DNA of 54,094 nt from Sphingobacteriaceae bacterium. Lineage in GTDB: Bacteria > Bacteroidota > Bacteroidia > UBA7662. The position numbers were made by a program, and so were the translations under genes. Below, in pieces: positions 26,216 to 33,517 of the stretch (position 1 is the first letter of the stretch; every line of letters starts with the position of its first letter). Location: contig JAUXNJ010000037.1 of assembly GCA_030682795.1 (NCBI GenBank), forward strand, positions 1 through 54,094, read 5' to 3'. The notes beneath the pieces were generated by a model that was not told where the DNA came from, ran no database searches, and was given only the letters and a program-made list of their open reading frames with translations.

Positions 26216-27067
26216 ATGAAAAACGAATTAGTTTTATACCAATCAGATGATATGGCGGAGCGCATGGAGGTGCGGCTGGATGACGAAACTGTTTGGCTCA
26301 CGCAACAGCAAATTGTTAATCTTTTTGATAGTAGCAAGGCGAATATTAGCGAGCATATTAAGTACATCTTCGAATCAGGTGAATTAGAGGAAGCCGCAAC
26401 TGTTCGGAAATTCCGAACAGTTCAAAAAGAAGGAAGGCGCAGTGTAAGTAGGGAGCTTCAGTACTATTCCTTGGATGTTATCATATCAGTGGGATATCGT
26501 GTAAATTCAAAAAGAGGCACACAATTCAGAATTTGGGCCAATCAGGTACTCAAAGAATACTTGCTTAAAGGTTATGCGGTAAACAACAGAATGGATGCAT
26601 TAGAGAGCAATATGCATGACTTGGTTACCCGATTAAACAAAGTGGAATTACAAATCCACGCCAATCTTCCACCGACACAAGGCATCTTCTTCAACGGCCA
26701 AGTTTTCGACGCCTATGTTTTTGCAGCCGATTTGATTAAAAAGGCCAAATCGAGCATCATTTTGCTAGATAATTATGTAGACGAAAGCGTATTGACCCTG
26801 CTCAGCAAACGCAAGCCCGGGGTAGCCGCAACCATTTATACCAAAAGCATCAGCAAACAGCTGCAGTTAGATGTAGACAAGCACAACAGCCAATACCCCG
26901 CTATCCAAATCATACCCTTCGCCGATGCCCACGACCGTTTTTTGATTCTTGACGAAAAGGAGCTCTATCATTTGGGCGCTTCGTTGAAGGATTTGGGCAA
27001 ACGGTGGTTTGCTTTTTCGAAGCTAGAAATGCCGGTGCGCGACTTATTGCGCAAGCTGCCGGGCTGA
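26216..27067 (+). CDS. RhuM-type DNA-binding protein with PLD-like C-terminus
   Basis: This protein has 283 residues from the ATG at 26216 (MKNELVLYQSDDM); a GTG 12 bp earlier is possible. The N-terminal half is a RhuM domain: VRLDDETVWLTQQQIVNLFDSS, EHIKYIFESGEL, YYSLDVIISVGYRVNS and FRIWANQVLKEYL. The C-terminal half (about 160-280) has ADLIKKAKSSIILLDNYVDE and HDRFLILDEKELYHLGASLKDLG, like a single phospholipase D-type repeat with HxR in place of HxK. RhuM was named in a Salmonella pathogenicity island, and its role is unknown. The coding region contains a 25-bp palindrome at 26398-26422. It has no obvious operon partner. Confidence 0.85.
   Translation: MKNELVLYQSDDMAERMEVRLDDETVWLTQQQIVNLFDSSKANISEHIKYIFESGELEEAATVRKFRTVQKEGRRSVSRELQYYSLDVIISVGYRVNSKRGTQFRIWANQVLKEYLLKGYAVNNRMDALESNMHDLVTRLNKVELQIHANLPPTQGIFFNGQVFDAYVFAADLIKKAKSSIILLDNYVDESVLTLLSKRKPGVAATIYTKSISKQLQLDVDKHNSQYPAIQIIPFADAHDRFLILDEKELYHLGASLKDLGKRWFAFSKLEMPVRDLLRKLPG
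26398..26422. repeat. Perfect 12+1+12 palindrome inside the RhuM gene
   Basis: The arm AACTGTTCGGAA, a central A, then TTCCGAACAGTT form a perfect inverted repeat encoding TVRKFRTV. The same architecture occurs at 27212-27236 and, with one mismatch, at 27582-27606. Confidence 0.9.
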
Positions 27068-27177
27068 AAGGTTTTAAAACTAACGGCTTCACACAGATTT
27101 GGGCAGCAAGCTGCTGCCCAATTACCGCAGCTGATTTTGTGCAACAAACTGTTGCACTTTTGTTAAGCACCTCAACA

Positions 27178-27246
27178 ATATTTTTCAGGAAGGCGAGCTC
27201 GATAAAAGTGCAACTGTCGCAAATTTTGCGACAGTTCAAACGAGGC
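27178..27246 (+). pseudogene. Remnant of a second RhuM gene
   Basis: One frame reads NIFQEGELDKSATVANFATVQT. This matches the RhuM segment that in the intact upstream gene reads YIFESGELEEAATVRKFRTVQ. The frame is not open beyond this piece on either side, so it is a fragment. It contains the palindrome at 27212-27236. Confidence 0.6.
27212..27236. repeat. Perfect 12+1+12 palindrome in the RhuM remnant
   Basis: The arm AACTGTCGCAAA, a central T, then TTTGCGACAGTT. It keeps the AACTGT/ACAGTT ends of the copy at 26398 but has a different inner half, with matching changes in both arms. Confidence 0.9.
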
Positions 27247-27394
27247 TGAGCTCATCTGTCTCCATAAAGGTTCCAAATTGGCACCCTAATCTACAAAGCT
27301 CGAAGTTGACCGTATTGCAAACTTTGTGCTCTTGTAAATGGGGAAAAAGTCTTTACACCTTAAAGCATCCTATTAACCCATTAAACTACCCCTT

Positions 27395-27718
27395 ATGGAT
27401 TTAACAAAGGGCGATATTGAAAACAGGATATTCAGCTTTAGGGGTATACAGGTAATGGTTGACAGAGATCTGGCCGATTTATATCAAGTAGATACCAAAG
27501 TGCTAAACCAAGCGGTCAAAAGAAATGGCGATCGCTTTCCGGAAGCATTTCTTTTCCGACTTACAGCAGAGGAGAAAATTGAACTGGTCACAAATTGTGA
27601 CCGGTTGGCCAGTCTGAAGCGCAGTTCACAGCTACCATATGTTTTCACAGAGCAGGGTGTAGCTATGCTTTCGGCCGTCAGGATGCGGTTTGTAAAGCTT
27701 TCCTTTGATAGCTACTAA
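27395..27718 (+). pseudogene. ORF6N-domain protein, truncated
   Basis: The ATG at 27395 starts a clear ORF6N domain: IENRIFSFRGIQVMVDRDLADLYQVDTKVLNQAVKRN, then RFPEAFLFRLTAEEK and LPYVFTEQGVAMLSAV. ORF6N is a phage-type DNA-binding domain. The family continues after LSAV with L(R/K)s..A..vs..I...FV, but here the sequence changes at about 27677-27680 to RMRFVKLSFDSY and stops. At 107 residues it lacks the last third of the domain and any C-terminal domain, so it is almost certainly broken by recombination. The coding region contains a 25-bp near-palindrome at 27582-27606. Confidence 0.8.
27582..27606. repeat. 12+1+12 near-palindrome in the ORF6N gene
   Basis: The arm AACTGGTCACAA, a central A, then TTGTGACCGGTT, with one mismatch between arms. 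It encodes LVTNCDR, the variable stretch before LPYVFTEQG. Confidence 0.85.
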
Positions 27719-27931
27719 GACCGGCTCCTTGGTTTGTAAGGCAGCTTTATGAGCTTCACGGGTGGCATTTACAGTTGCGCCTTCTTCCTCATCCTTGCTA
27801 AGCAAAGCCCCTAGGACAGCCCTATCAGACCGCCTGCTATTAATTTTTCTAAAGCGTCGCCATTTACACCCATAAAAATAAAGATAGCCAATATTGATTT
27901 TGCTGTCAAGTTTGAGACTGCTGCACAACAT
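27632..27931 (-). pseudogene. Fragment of an unknown gene joined tail-to-tail with the ORF6N gene
   Basis: This leftward frame has 99 codons. The middle, DEEEGATVNATREAHKAALQTKEPVLVAIKGKLYKPHPDG, looks like a genuine small protein. The last 15 residues are antisense to the conserved ORF6N coding region, so the natural C-terminus seems lost at the junction near 27680. The start is uncertain. I know no family with certainty. It could be an intact short protein that reads through by chance, but the overlap argues for a recombination joint. Confidence 0.35.
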
Positions 27932-28059
27932 CCTCTTTATTAATGCTTAATATTTGCCGATTTCGGCTGACTGTCAATTTCATTTCAGCTACCCTGCTTT
28001 ATGATTGCCTGTTCAAGGTAAATGCAAGCAAGTTAATGTTCATGCTGGCTGCTTTTGGA
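27932..28059. other. Spacer before the tandem repeats
   Basis: No open frame, hairpin or known RNA was recognised in this AT-rich stretch. Confidence 0.4.
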
Positions 28060-28174
28060 TGTCAATTTGTAAAGTGAAGATTTGTCAATCTGTAAAGCAA
28101 AAGTTTGTTAATCTGTAAAGCAAAATTATGTCAATCTGTAAAGTAAAAGCTTGTCAATATGTAAAATTGAAAGC
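28060..28174. repeat. Five tandem 23-bp repeats (TGTCAATCTGTAAAGCAAAAG type)
   Basis: Units begin at 28060, 28083, 28106, 28129 and 28152, exactly 23 bp apart. TGTYAAT is followed by one variable base and TGTAAAR in every copy; the last third of the unit varies. The array ends about 30 bp before the -7 box of the ATPase gene. A further TTTGTAAAAT at 28181 overlaps the likely -33 region. Iteron-like spacing with no unique spacers rules out a CRISPR. Confidence 0.92.
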
Positions 28175-28181
28175 AATTTTT

Positions 28182-28210
28182 TTGTAAAATTATCAACTTT
28201 AGTATCTTTG
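28182..28210 (+). promoter_or_regulatory. Promoter of the DUF4143 ATPase gene
   Basis: TATCTTTG at 28203-28210 is a perfect Bacteroidota -7 box, with a TTG at 28182-28184 at about the right -33 distance. The ATG follows at 28227. The repeat array abuts the -33 side, so a protein bound there could act on this promoter. Confidence 0.75.
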
Positions 28211-28226
28211 CATCAACTATTTAGCA

Positions 28227-29480
28227 ATGAGTTACGCCCGTCGATTAATTGAGTCAGAAATAGCTGAAAAATTAAGTGCTTCAGGGGCCTTATTGCTCAA
28301 GGGGCCTAAGGCTTGCGGAAAGACCGAAACCGCTCGGCAGTTTGCCAAAAGCAGCATCCACCTCGATACCGATGCACAGGTGCCGGTGATGATGACTATT
28401 GACCCGGGCTTGCTGCTTGCCGGTAATACACCACGGTTGCTCGATGAATGGCAGGAGCAGCCACAGCTTTGGAATTTTGTGCGTCGGGAGGTCGATATCC
28501 GCAAGCTCAAAGGACAATTCATCCTCACCGGCTCGGCCAATCCCGAAGAAAGCATTGGCATGCACAGCGGAGCAGGTAGGTTTACAGTAGTTGAAATGCA
28601 AACCATGAGCTGGCAAGAGCTGGGCCATGCCAGCGGCGCAGTAAGTTTGGCCAAGCTGCTCGAAGGGGCCAAAGTGGATTTTAGAAAGGAAGTCCTGGAT
28701 TTAGACACCACCCTCGACCGCATGGTAAAAGGAGGCTGGCCAGGTTTGCGAAACGAATCTGTAAAGCAAGCAGCGCTCTTGAACCGGGCTTACATCGATT
28801 TGCTGGCCGAGGTCGACATGAGCCGGGTGTCGCAGGTACGCCGCGATCCGCAAAAAGTACGCTCACTGTTGCGCTCTTTGGCGCGTAACTTGGCTACCCA
28901 GGTCGACAATGTGACCCTTGAAAGGGACATCCAAAAGAAAGAAGATGCTGTTTTGTCGCGCCCCACAGTGATCGATTACCTCGATGCCCTCGCGCGCCTA
29001 ATGGTTTTTGAAGAGCAGCCTGCCTTTAACACCCACATCCGTTCGGCGAATGCTTTGCGGAAATCGCCCAAGCGGCATTTTTGCGATGTGTCGCTGGCCA
29101 TTGCCGCCCTCAAACTGAGTAAAAAGCAGCTATTAAGCGATCTTAAGTACTGCGGTTTTTTGTTTGAATCGTTGGTGTATCACGATTTGAAATGTTATGC
29201 CCGCGCCAACGATGCAGAGGTGTATCATTACCGCGATTCAACAGCACTCGAAGTGGATGCCATTGTGCAGCAAAGTGGTGGTGCTTGGGCGGCGTTCGAA
29301 ATAAAATTGGGCATGGGCATGGTAGATGCCGCCGCAGCGAATCTGTTGCGTTTTCGAGAGGTGATCGATCCTGCTAAAACAGCAGCTCCCGCTTCCCTCA
29401 ACATCATCACCGGAGGCAATATGAGCTATACCCGGCCCGATGGCATTAACGTAATTTCCTTGGCTTCGTTGGGTGTTTAA
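28227..29480 (+). CDS. AAA+ ATPase with DUF4143 C-terminus
   Basis: At 417 residues it has the normal length for this group. The P-loop LLKGPKACGKTETA is at about residues 23-36. Walker B is in RLLDEWQEQPQLWNFVRREVD, sensor-like GQFILTGSANP and the GRF turn follow. The C-terminal DUF4143 nuclease-like part has YCGFLFESLVYHDLKCYA, VYHYRDSTALEVDAIV and AAFEIKLGMGM, resembling a PD-(D/E)xK core (D...ExK). These ATPases are very common in genomes and their role is not established; defence and toxin-like roles have been suggested. It is monocistronic and sits behind the 23-bp repeats. Confidence 0.85.
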   Translation: MSYARRLIESEIAEKLSASGALLLKGPKACGKTETARQFAKSSIHLDTDAQVPVMMTIDPGLLLAGNTPRLLDEWQEQPQLWNFVRREVDIRKLKGQFILTGSANPEESIGMHSGAGRFTVVEMQTMSWQELGHASGAVSLAKLLEGAKVDFRKEVLDLDTTLDRMVKGGWPGLRNESVKQAALLNRAYIDLLAEVDMSRVSQVRRDPQKVRSLLRSLARNLATQVDNVTLERDIQKKEDAVLSRPTVIDYLDALARLMVFEEQPAFNTHIRSANALRKSPKRHFCDVSLAIAALKLSKKQLLSDLKYCGFLFESLVYHDLKCYARANDAEVYHYRDSTALEVDAIVQQSGGAWAAFEIKLGMGMVDAAAANLLRFREVIDPAKTAAPASLNIITGGNMSYTRPDGINVISLASLGV

Positions 29481-29708
29481 TTTTTGGTTTGGATAGAAGG
29501 CTTCGAAAAACGGTACGGGCTGGCTGGCTGGCGCTTCCAGTGTATCTCCAAACCAATGGCAATGCCGAAAGGGCTGGTAGGCTGTATCGCGCCGATGTGT
29601 TGTTAGTAAACTCGAAAATTGAAAAGCCATTTCAATTAGGAGCAAAGTTGGATGGTTAAGCGAGGAGTTGCTTTAGGTTTTGGGATGGAGAGAGGCGACA
29701 CTTCCGCG
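29481..29708. other. Spacer between two converging genes
   Basis: No terminator or gene was recognised between the DUF4143 gene and the end of the retron reverse transcriptase. Confidence 0.4.
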
Positions 29709-30773
29709 CTAATCCCACCTATCTGCCCGCGCATCAAAAGGGAGGTAGCCCGCTGCTTCGAGTTCCTTTAAGCGCTGCTTCAGCACGGTGAGACTGGCCG
29801 CGAAGCGCAAGTACATGGGGTCGTTTTTGCCGCGCACTTGGCCAACCCAGGCCACATTTCCCTGCAGTTTGGCCACAAAATGTTGCTGCTGCACCAAGGC
29901 TGAACCTGACTTGCCGAGGTGGCGGTCGGTGGCTTTTTCGAGGCCCGATTTTTCGGCATCGTGGAGCATGGCCCGGATTTTTTTCAGTTGCCGGCGGTCG
30001 ATGCTCAAGCGCTCGTTCACCACCACGCCGGTTACTTGTTGCTGGCGATTTGGACCCGTGAGCCGCATTTTACGGCGGTTGATTTTAAAATCGTGCTGCT
30101 CAATCAAGGCCACAAGCGCTTCTACTTCAGCACGTGAAAAAGGCACATCGCGCGAAAAGGTGAGGTCATCGGCATAGCGGGTATAGGTCATGCCCAAACA
30201 AGCGCAGTGGACTTCTAAGGCTTGGTCGAGTTCGAGACAAACCCAGTTCGAAAGCACGGGTGAGCTGGGTGCGCCGGTAGGCAAATGACCTTGGTAGGTG
30301 CTGAGCAAACTCAAGGCGATGGCTACTTGATCGGAAAATTGAAAATAAGGCCCCTTGAACAGCTCATACACCCTTTTCCCACTGATGTTTTGAAAGAAGT
30401 CTTTTAAATCGATGTTCAACAAATGCCGCTTGCCTACATGCGGCAGGGCATTTTGAACTACATTGGCGCGTTGGTTTTCGCCTTTGGGCAAGGCCACAAA
30501 GCCATGGGCTGCATTGGACTTTACTTGCAAATAATAAGCCTGCAGGTGGTGGTTGAGCCAGCGCTGCTTCTTTTTGAGTAGGCCCGAGGGGGCTTCCAAC
30601 TTCCGTTTGCCATTTCTTTTTTTGGGGATGTAAAAGCTGCGGTAAACTGGTTCATTCAGCAGCTTTTCAAAATCCGACTTGCCCATCTTCATGAACCTGC
30701 AAACATCGCCCGGCCGGTTGAGGGTTAACAGGAGCAGCGACTTGGTGATAGCAGGGGTAGGGCCCTGCACCAT
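29709..30773 (-). CDS. Retron-type reverse transcriptase
   Basis: Retron RTs copy part of their own non-coding RNA into msDNA, a branched RNA-DNA, and serve in phage defence. From the ATG at 30773 the protein has 354 residues; an earlier ATG at 30866 lies 6 bp from the RNA's a2 arm. Visible: YRSFYIPKKRNGKRKLEAP (RT0/1), the retron hallmark SNAAHGF (NAxxH, 87-90), the catalytic IDLKDFF and RYADDLTF (200-203), LPTGAPSSPVLSN, and VTGVVVN (247-253), the other retron hallmark. No maturase or endonuclease domain follows. The matching msr-msd RNA lies directly upstream, and a DnaB-like gene lies before it. Confidence 0.93.
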   Translation of the reverse strand: MVQGPTPAITKSLLLLTLNRPGDVCRFMKMGKSDFEKLLNEPVYRSFYIPKKRNGKRKLEAPSGLLKKKQRWLNHHLQAYYLQVKSNAAHGFVALPKGENQRANVVQNALPHVGKRHLLNIDLKDFFQNISGKRVYELFKGPYFQFSDQVAIALSLLSTYQGHLPTGAPSSPVLSNWVCLELDQALEVHCACLGMTYTRYADDLTFSRDVPFSRAEVEALVALIEQHDFKINRRKMRLTGPNRQQQVTGVVVNERLSIDRRQLKKIRAMLHDAEKSGLEKATDRHLGKSGSALVQQQHFVAKLQGNVAWVGQVRGKNDPMYLRFAASLTVLKQRLKELEAAGYLPFDARADRWD

Positions 30774-30871
30774 TGGCTGCCACGATATTAGAAATATCGG
30801 TCGCTGGGGCCTGAGGGGCAGGCGGTATTTGATCGCGCTTAAAACCAGGTTTTGTTTGAAAAACATAAAAA

Positions 30872-31034
30872 AGAGCCGTTGTAAATTATCTTTGATTACT
30901 CTGCTGAGGCTGGGGGAGCGAAACGCAGTGAGCCTCCACCAACTCAGCTGAGTAGTAAGAGGTTACTCCCCGGGTTGCAGGAACACAACCACTATGTCGC
31001 AGGTTTGACATCATAATTTTGGTACAACGGCTCT
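30872..31034 (-). ncRNA. Predicted retron msr-msd RNA
   Basis: The ends form a perfect 12-bp inverted repeat: AGAGCCGTTGTA read leftward from 31034 to 31023 (a1) and its complement at 30872-30883 (a2). Between them, in transcript order, come a hairpin ATGTC/GACAT (31011-30994, 8-nt loop), a hairpin GGTTG/CAACC (30990-30973, 8-nt loop), and a long imperfect hairpin at 30958-30896 (CTCAGCTGAGTAGTAA against TTACTCTGCTGAG). That is the order msr stem-loops, msd hairpin, a2 known for retrons, about 163 nt. The usual AGC after a1, whose G is the branch point, is not obvious. Confidence 0.85.
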
Positions 31035-31044
31035 ATGTCTTTGT

Positions 31045-32103
31045 TTAAAATGGAGATTCGGATCCTGGTATGGGTTCAAAACCAAGTCCGCTCAATCGAT
31101 CCATCGCAATTTTAAATGCTGGATCATTATTTTGGATGCTATGAAAGCGGGCAAAAGCCTGGTCGTGCCTCAACTCCACAGTGCCGGTTTTGCCATTTCT
31201 GTTTTTAGCGATGATGAGGTGGGTGTTTGCGGCATTATCTCCGTAATATTCCGTTTCGTATCCGTAATATTCAGGACGGTACAAGAAGAACACGATGTCA
31301 GCGTCTTGCTCAATGGAGCCGCTGTCGCGCAAATCCGCTAATTGTGGAATTTTATCGCCACCGCGTGTTTCTACCGAACGACTTAATTGACTGGCGGCAA
31401 TGACGCACACTTGCTCTTCGCGGGCGATTTTTTTGAGCATGCGGCTGATATAGCTCACCTCTGCCTCGCGGTATTGCCGGGGTTTGTTGGAGCTCAGCAA
31501 TTGCAGATAATCTACGATGATGACCTTGGTGCCATGCTCGGCAATGTGCTGTTTGCAGAGGAGGCGCAGGGCATCTATGCCGTTATTGAGTCCACCGTAA
31601 CAGTGCAGCTGTAATTTGTTCCCATCTTCTTGCGCCCTGTTTAGCTCCGCTTGCTCATGCTCTGGGAGTTGTTGGCTGCGGATCTTCTTGCCATCCATGC
31701 CACTCAATGCCGACATGATTCTCACGGCCAGTGCCGATTCGCTCAAATCGTAGCTGCAATACAGCACCGGCTGTTTGGCCGACAATTGCACGGCCAAATT
31801 CACCAAAAGTTGGGTTTTGCCCATGGCCGGGCGGGCGCCTAAAACCACCAACTCGCCAGCCGTAAAGCCCCCTATTACACTGTTGAGGTCCTCAAAATCA
31901 GTGCGCATGTATTGTTGCTCTACATTTTCCAGCTTCGAAAGCTGGTTTTGCAGAAACGTACCAAGGGGCAAAGTTTGCTGCTTTTTAGAAAAGGCGAGCG
32001 CGCTTTCATCGCACAGCTGTTGGAGCTGCACCAGGAGCTCTTCCTCCTCCATGCTGCGCTGTTGCAGCAAGGATTCGAGTTTGGTTTTCAGGTCGGTTGG
32101 CAT
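31045..32103 (-). CDS. DnaB-like RecA-fold ATPase, probable retron partner
   Basis: This 352-residue protein corresponds to the C-terminal helicase domain of DnaB. Walker A GARPAMGKT is at 89-97, Walker B KVIIVDYLQLL at 192-202, followed by AASQLSRSVETR, LADLRDSGSIEQDADIVFFLYRPEYY and AKNRNGKTGTVELR, all well conserved. The DnaB N-terminal primase-binding domain is missing and replaced by about 65 mostly helical residues with coiled-coil character (LLQQRSMEEEELLVQLQQL). The main replicative DnaB would be about 450-500 residues. The stop lies 10 bp before the retron a1 arm on the same strand, so gene, RNA and RT probably form one transcript. A role as retron effector or accessory is inference. 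Confidence 0.8.
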   Translation of the reverse strand: MPTDLKTKLESLLQQRSMEEEELLVQLQQLCDESALAFSKKQQTLPLGTFLQNQLSKLENVEQQYMRTDFEDLNSVIGGFTAGELVVLGARPAMGKTQLLVNLAVQLSAKQPVLYCSYDLSESALAVRIMSALSGMDGKKIRSQQLPEHEQAELNRAQEDGNKLQLHCYGGLNNGIDALRLLCKQHIAEHGTKVIIVDYLQLLSSNKPRQYREAEVSYISRMLKKIAREEQVCVIAASQLSRSVETRGGDKIPQLADLRDSGSIEQDADIVFFLYRPEYYGYETEYYGDNAANTHLIIAKNRNGKTGTVELRHDQAFARFHSIQNNDPAFKIAMDRLSGLGFEPIPGSESPF

Positions 32104-32371
32104 GCATTAAAATTAGCAAAGCACGGGCAACGTCTGGGGTGTTGTGGAAAAATTTAGGTGGGAAAGGCAGGTGGGGCTGGTGAAAACGGTACCCAGTTCC
32201 CCTTACCGAAAACTGCGTTTTACGCTTGTTTAGAGGGGGTGGTGAGAAAATGGTGCCTAGTAAGGACGAAAATGGTACCGAGTTCCATGAAGTCAAATTC
32301 TTTATTGTTTACATGATTATTTTCCGACTTTAGCCTTGAAACGATTTGATACCTCAAGTATAGCCACTGCC
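32104..32371. other. Divergent promoter spacer
   Basis: It separates the DnaB-like gene (leftward) from a small rightward gene. An AGCCTTGAAACG stretch at about 32330-32341 resembles a weak -7 box for the rightward gene. No other feature was found. Confidence 0.35.
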
Positions 32372-32725
32372 ATGAACACCATTCTCTTCAATCAGCCTGA
32401 AATCGCTACCCGGGCGAGTGTTCAGGCATTTTTTATGGATCTGCCTCATCAGTTGCCCATTAAAATAGACTTACGAATGGTGCAGTTCATGGCGCGAAAT
32501 GCTGCGCAAGAGTTTGTTAATCACGTAAACCAGCGAACTACCGATGGCCAAAAACTCGAAATTCATAATGCCAGCCCTGAAATACAACAAATGCTCCATT
32601 CCGCTCTTAAGCCCAATACGAATTTGAATCGGTTAATGGCGGGAGAAGCATTGAATGCAGCAGGTTTACACGTTGAACACATCAGCGACCCCAAAGCAGT
32701 GAAGCGGGTGCTCAGAGAGTTCTAA
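32372..32725 (+). CDS. Hypothetical protein (117 aa)
   Basis: The ATG at 32372 (MNTILFNQPEIATRASVQAFF) is preferred over an in-frame start at 32336. It is a small, soluble, helical protein with no membrane segment. There is an ARNAAQEFVNHVNQR helix in the middle and a C-terminal LNAAGLHVEHISDPKAVKRVL. I recognise no family. It points away from the retron and toward the HNH gene that ends at 32821, so it is not part of either operon. Confidence 0.55.
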   Translation: MNTILFNQPEIATRASVQAFFMDLPHQLPIKIDLRMVQFMARNAAQEFVNHVNQRTTDGQKLEIHNASPEIQQMLHSALKPNTNLNRLMAGEALNAAGLHVEHISDPKAVKRVLREF

Positions 32726-32820
32726 TTGATTTTTATAGCCATTATTTCTCAGACACTGTCTGGGATTTTTGCATTAAACAGTTGAAGTGGATATGAGTAG
32801 GGTATGAAAGCCCCACACGA

Positions 32821-33438
32821 TCAAGGATTCTTAGTTCTTCTGCTTTCCCAGATCGCTTTGATGGCTGCACCGACCTTGGCAAACTCCTCAAACGTAAACT
32901 CATCCGTTTTGGCGTTGTTGCACCAATAACAAGCCATCACGCAATTTTCAGGGGCATATTCAAAGTTGGAATTTTTCCGGTCGATTTCCAGCGACCAGCC
33001 GCGTTCCGATTTTTTGAAGAGTTTGCCCTGTTCACCCAGCTGCGCAATCACAGCTTCCGTAATGTTGCAGTATTCGCAATGCACTTGCTTTAGCAACGCT
33101 TCGAATTGAGCATGCGGAAAAATGCTTGCATACCGATCCGCATAAGCCTTTTGCCATTGGCTGAATTCAACTTCATGTGCCTTTTTCAATGCTTGCATGT
33201 TTTCGTACAAAGCCTTAACGGTAATATTTGAATGGCCAATGGTTTCTTCTTGGCTTTTTTGCCAATAAGCGGCGCTGTACAAATGCACCAGCTCGTCGGT
33301 GATTTTAAATTCAAGGAATTCAGACAGTAACAATTGGTTTTTGCCATGAAGGGCTACTTCAAACACGTATAAATCAAGCCGTGTTTTGAAGCTGCTTTTT
33401 TGGGCGCGAAGGTAGCGGGTCTTTTGGTCTTTTTCCAT
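32821..33438 (-). CDS. HNH endonuclease-like protein, last gene of the defence operon
   Basis: This 205-residue protein has a helical N-terminal two thirds and an HNH-type zinc ribbon at the C-terminus. CEYC lies near residue 120, then GWSLEIDRKNSNFEYAPENCVMACYWCNN carries the catalytic-type LEIDRKN (in place of DHI), the Asn, and the second CxxC; AKTDEFTFEEF follows. HNH proteins with this layout cut DNA. The N-terminal part matches nothing I know. It follows the acidic protein by 79 bp in the same orientation, so it may be co-transcribed with the defence operon. Confidence 0.7.
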   Translation of the reverse strand: MEKDQKTRYLRAQKSSFKTRLDLYVFEVALHGKNQLLLSEFLEFKITDELVHLYSAAYWQKSQEETIGHSNITVKALYENMQALKKAHEVEFSQWQKAYADRYASIFPHAQFEALLKQVHCEYCNITEAVIAQLGEQGKLFKKSERGWSLEIDRKNSNFEYAPENCVMACYWCNNAKTDEFTFEEFAKVGAAIKAIWESRRTKNP

Positions 33439-33517
33439 GTAACAATCTGCGAAGGAAATGCTGATTGGTATGCTATGAGTTCAACCGCATATTAGCATTT
33501 ATAGGAGGGAAAATAAC

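Larger units (their letters stand above)
27068..27394. other. Spacer with hairpins and a RhuM remnant
   Basis: Apart from the remnant listed separately, it contains two perfect hairpins: TTGGGCAGCA/TGCTGCCCAA (27099-27121, 3-nt loop) and GTGCAACA/TGTTGCAC (27139-27157, 3-nt loop, followed by TTTTG). Either could end transcription of the RhuM gene. An 81-codon frame at 27004-27249 is not protein-like. Confidence 0.5.

Noticed and set aside
27004-27249. 81-codon frame after the RhuM gene
   Set aside because: It overlaps hairpins and the RhuM remnant in another frame and has no protein-like character.
28060-28174. CRISPR array
   Set aside because: The 23-bp units are directly adjacent without unique spacers, and no cas gene is in the window.
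29709-30866. Group II intron or diversity-generating RT
   Set aside because: No maturase or HNH domain, no variable repeat, while NAxxH, VTG and an adjacent msr-msd RNA fit a retron.
31045-32103. Main replicative helicase DnaB
   Set aside because: The N-terminal domain is missing, the length is 352 residues, and the context is a retron.
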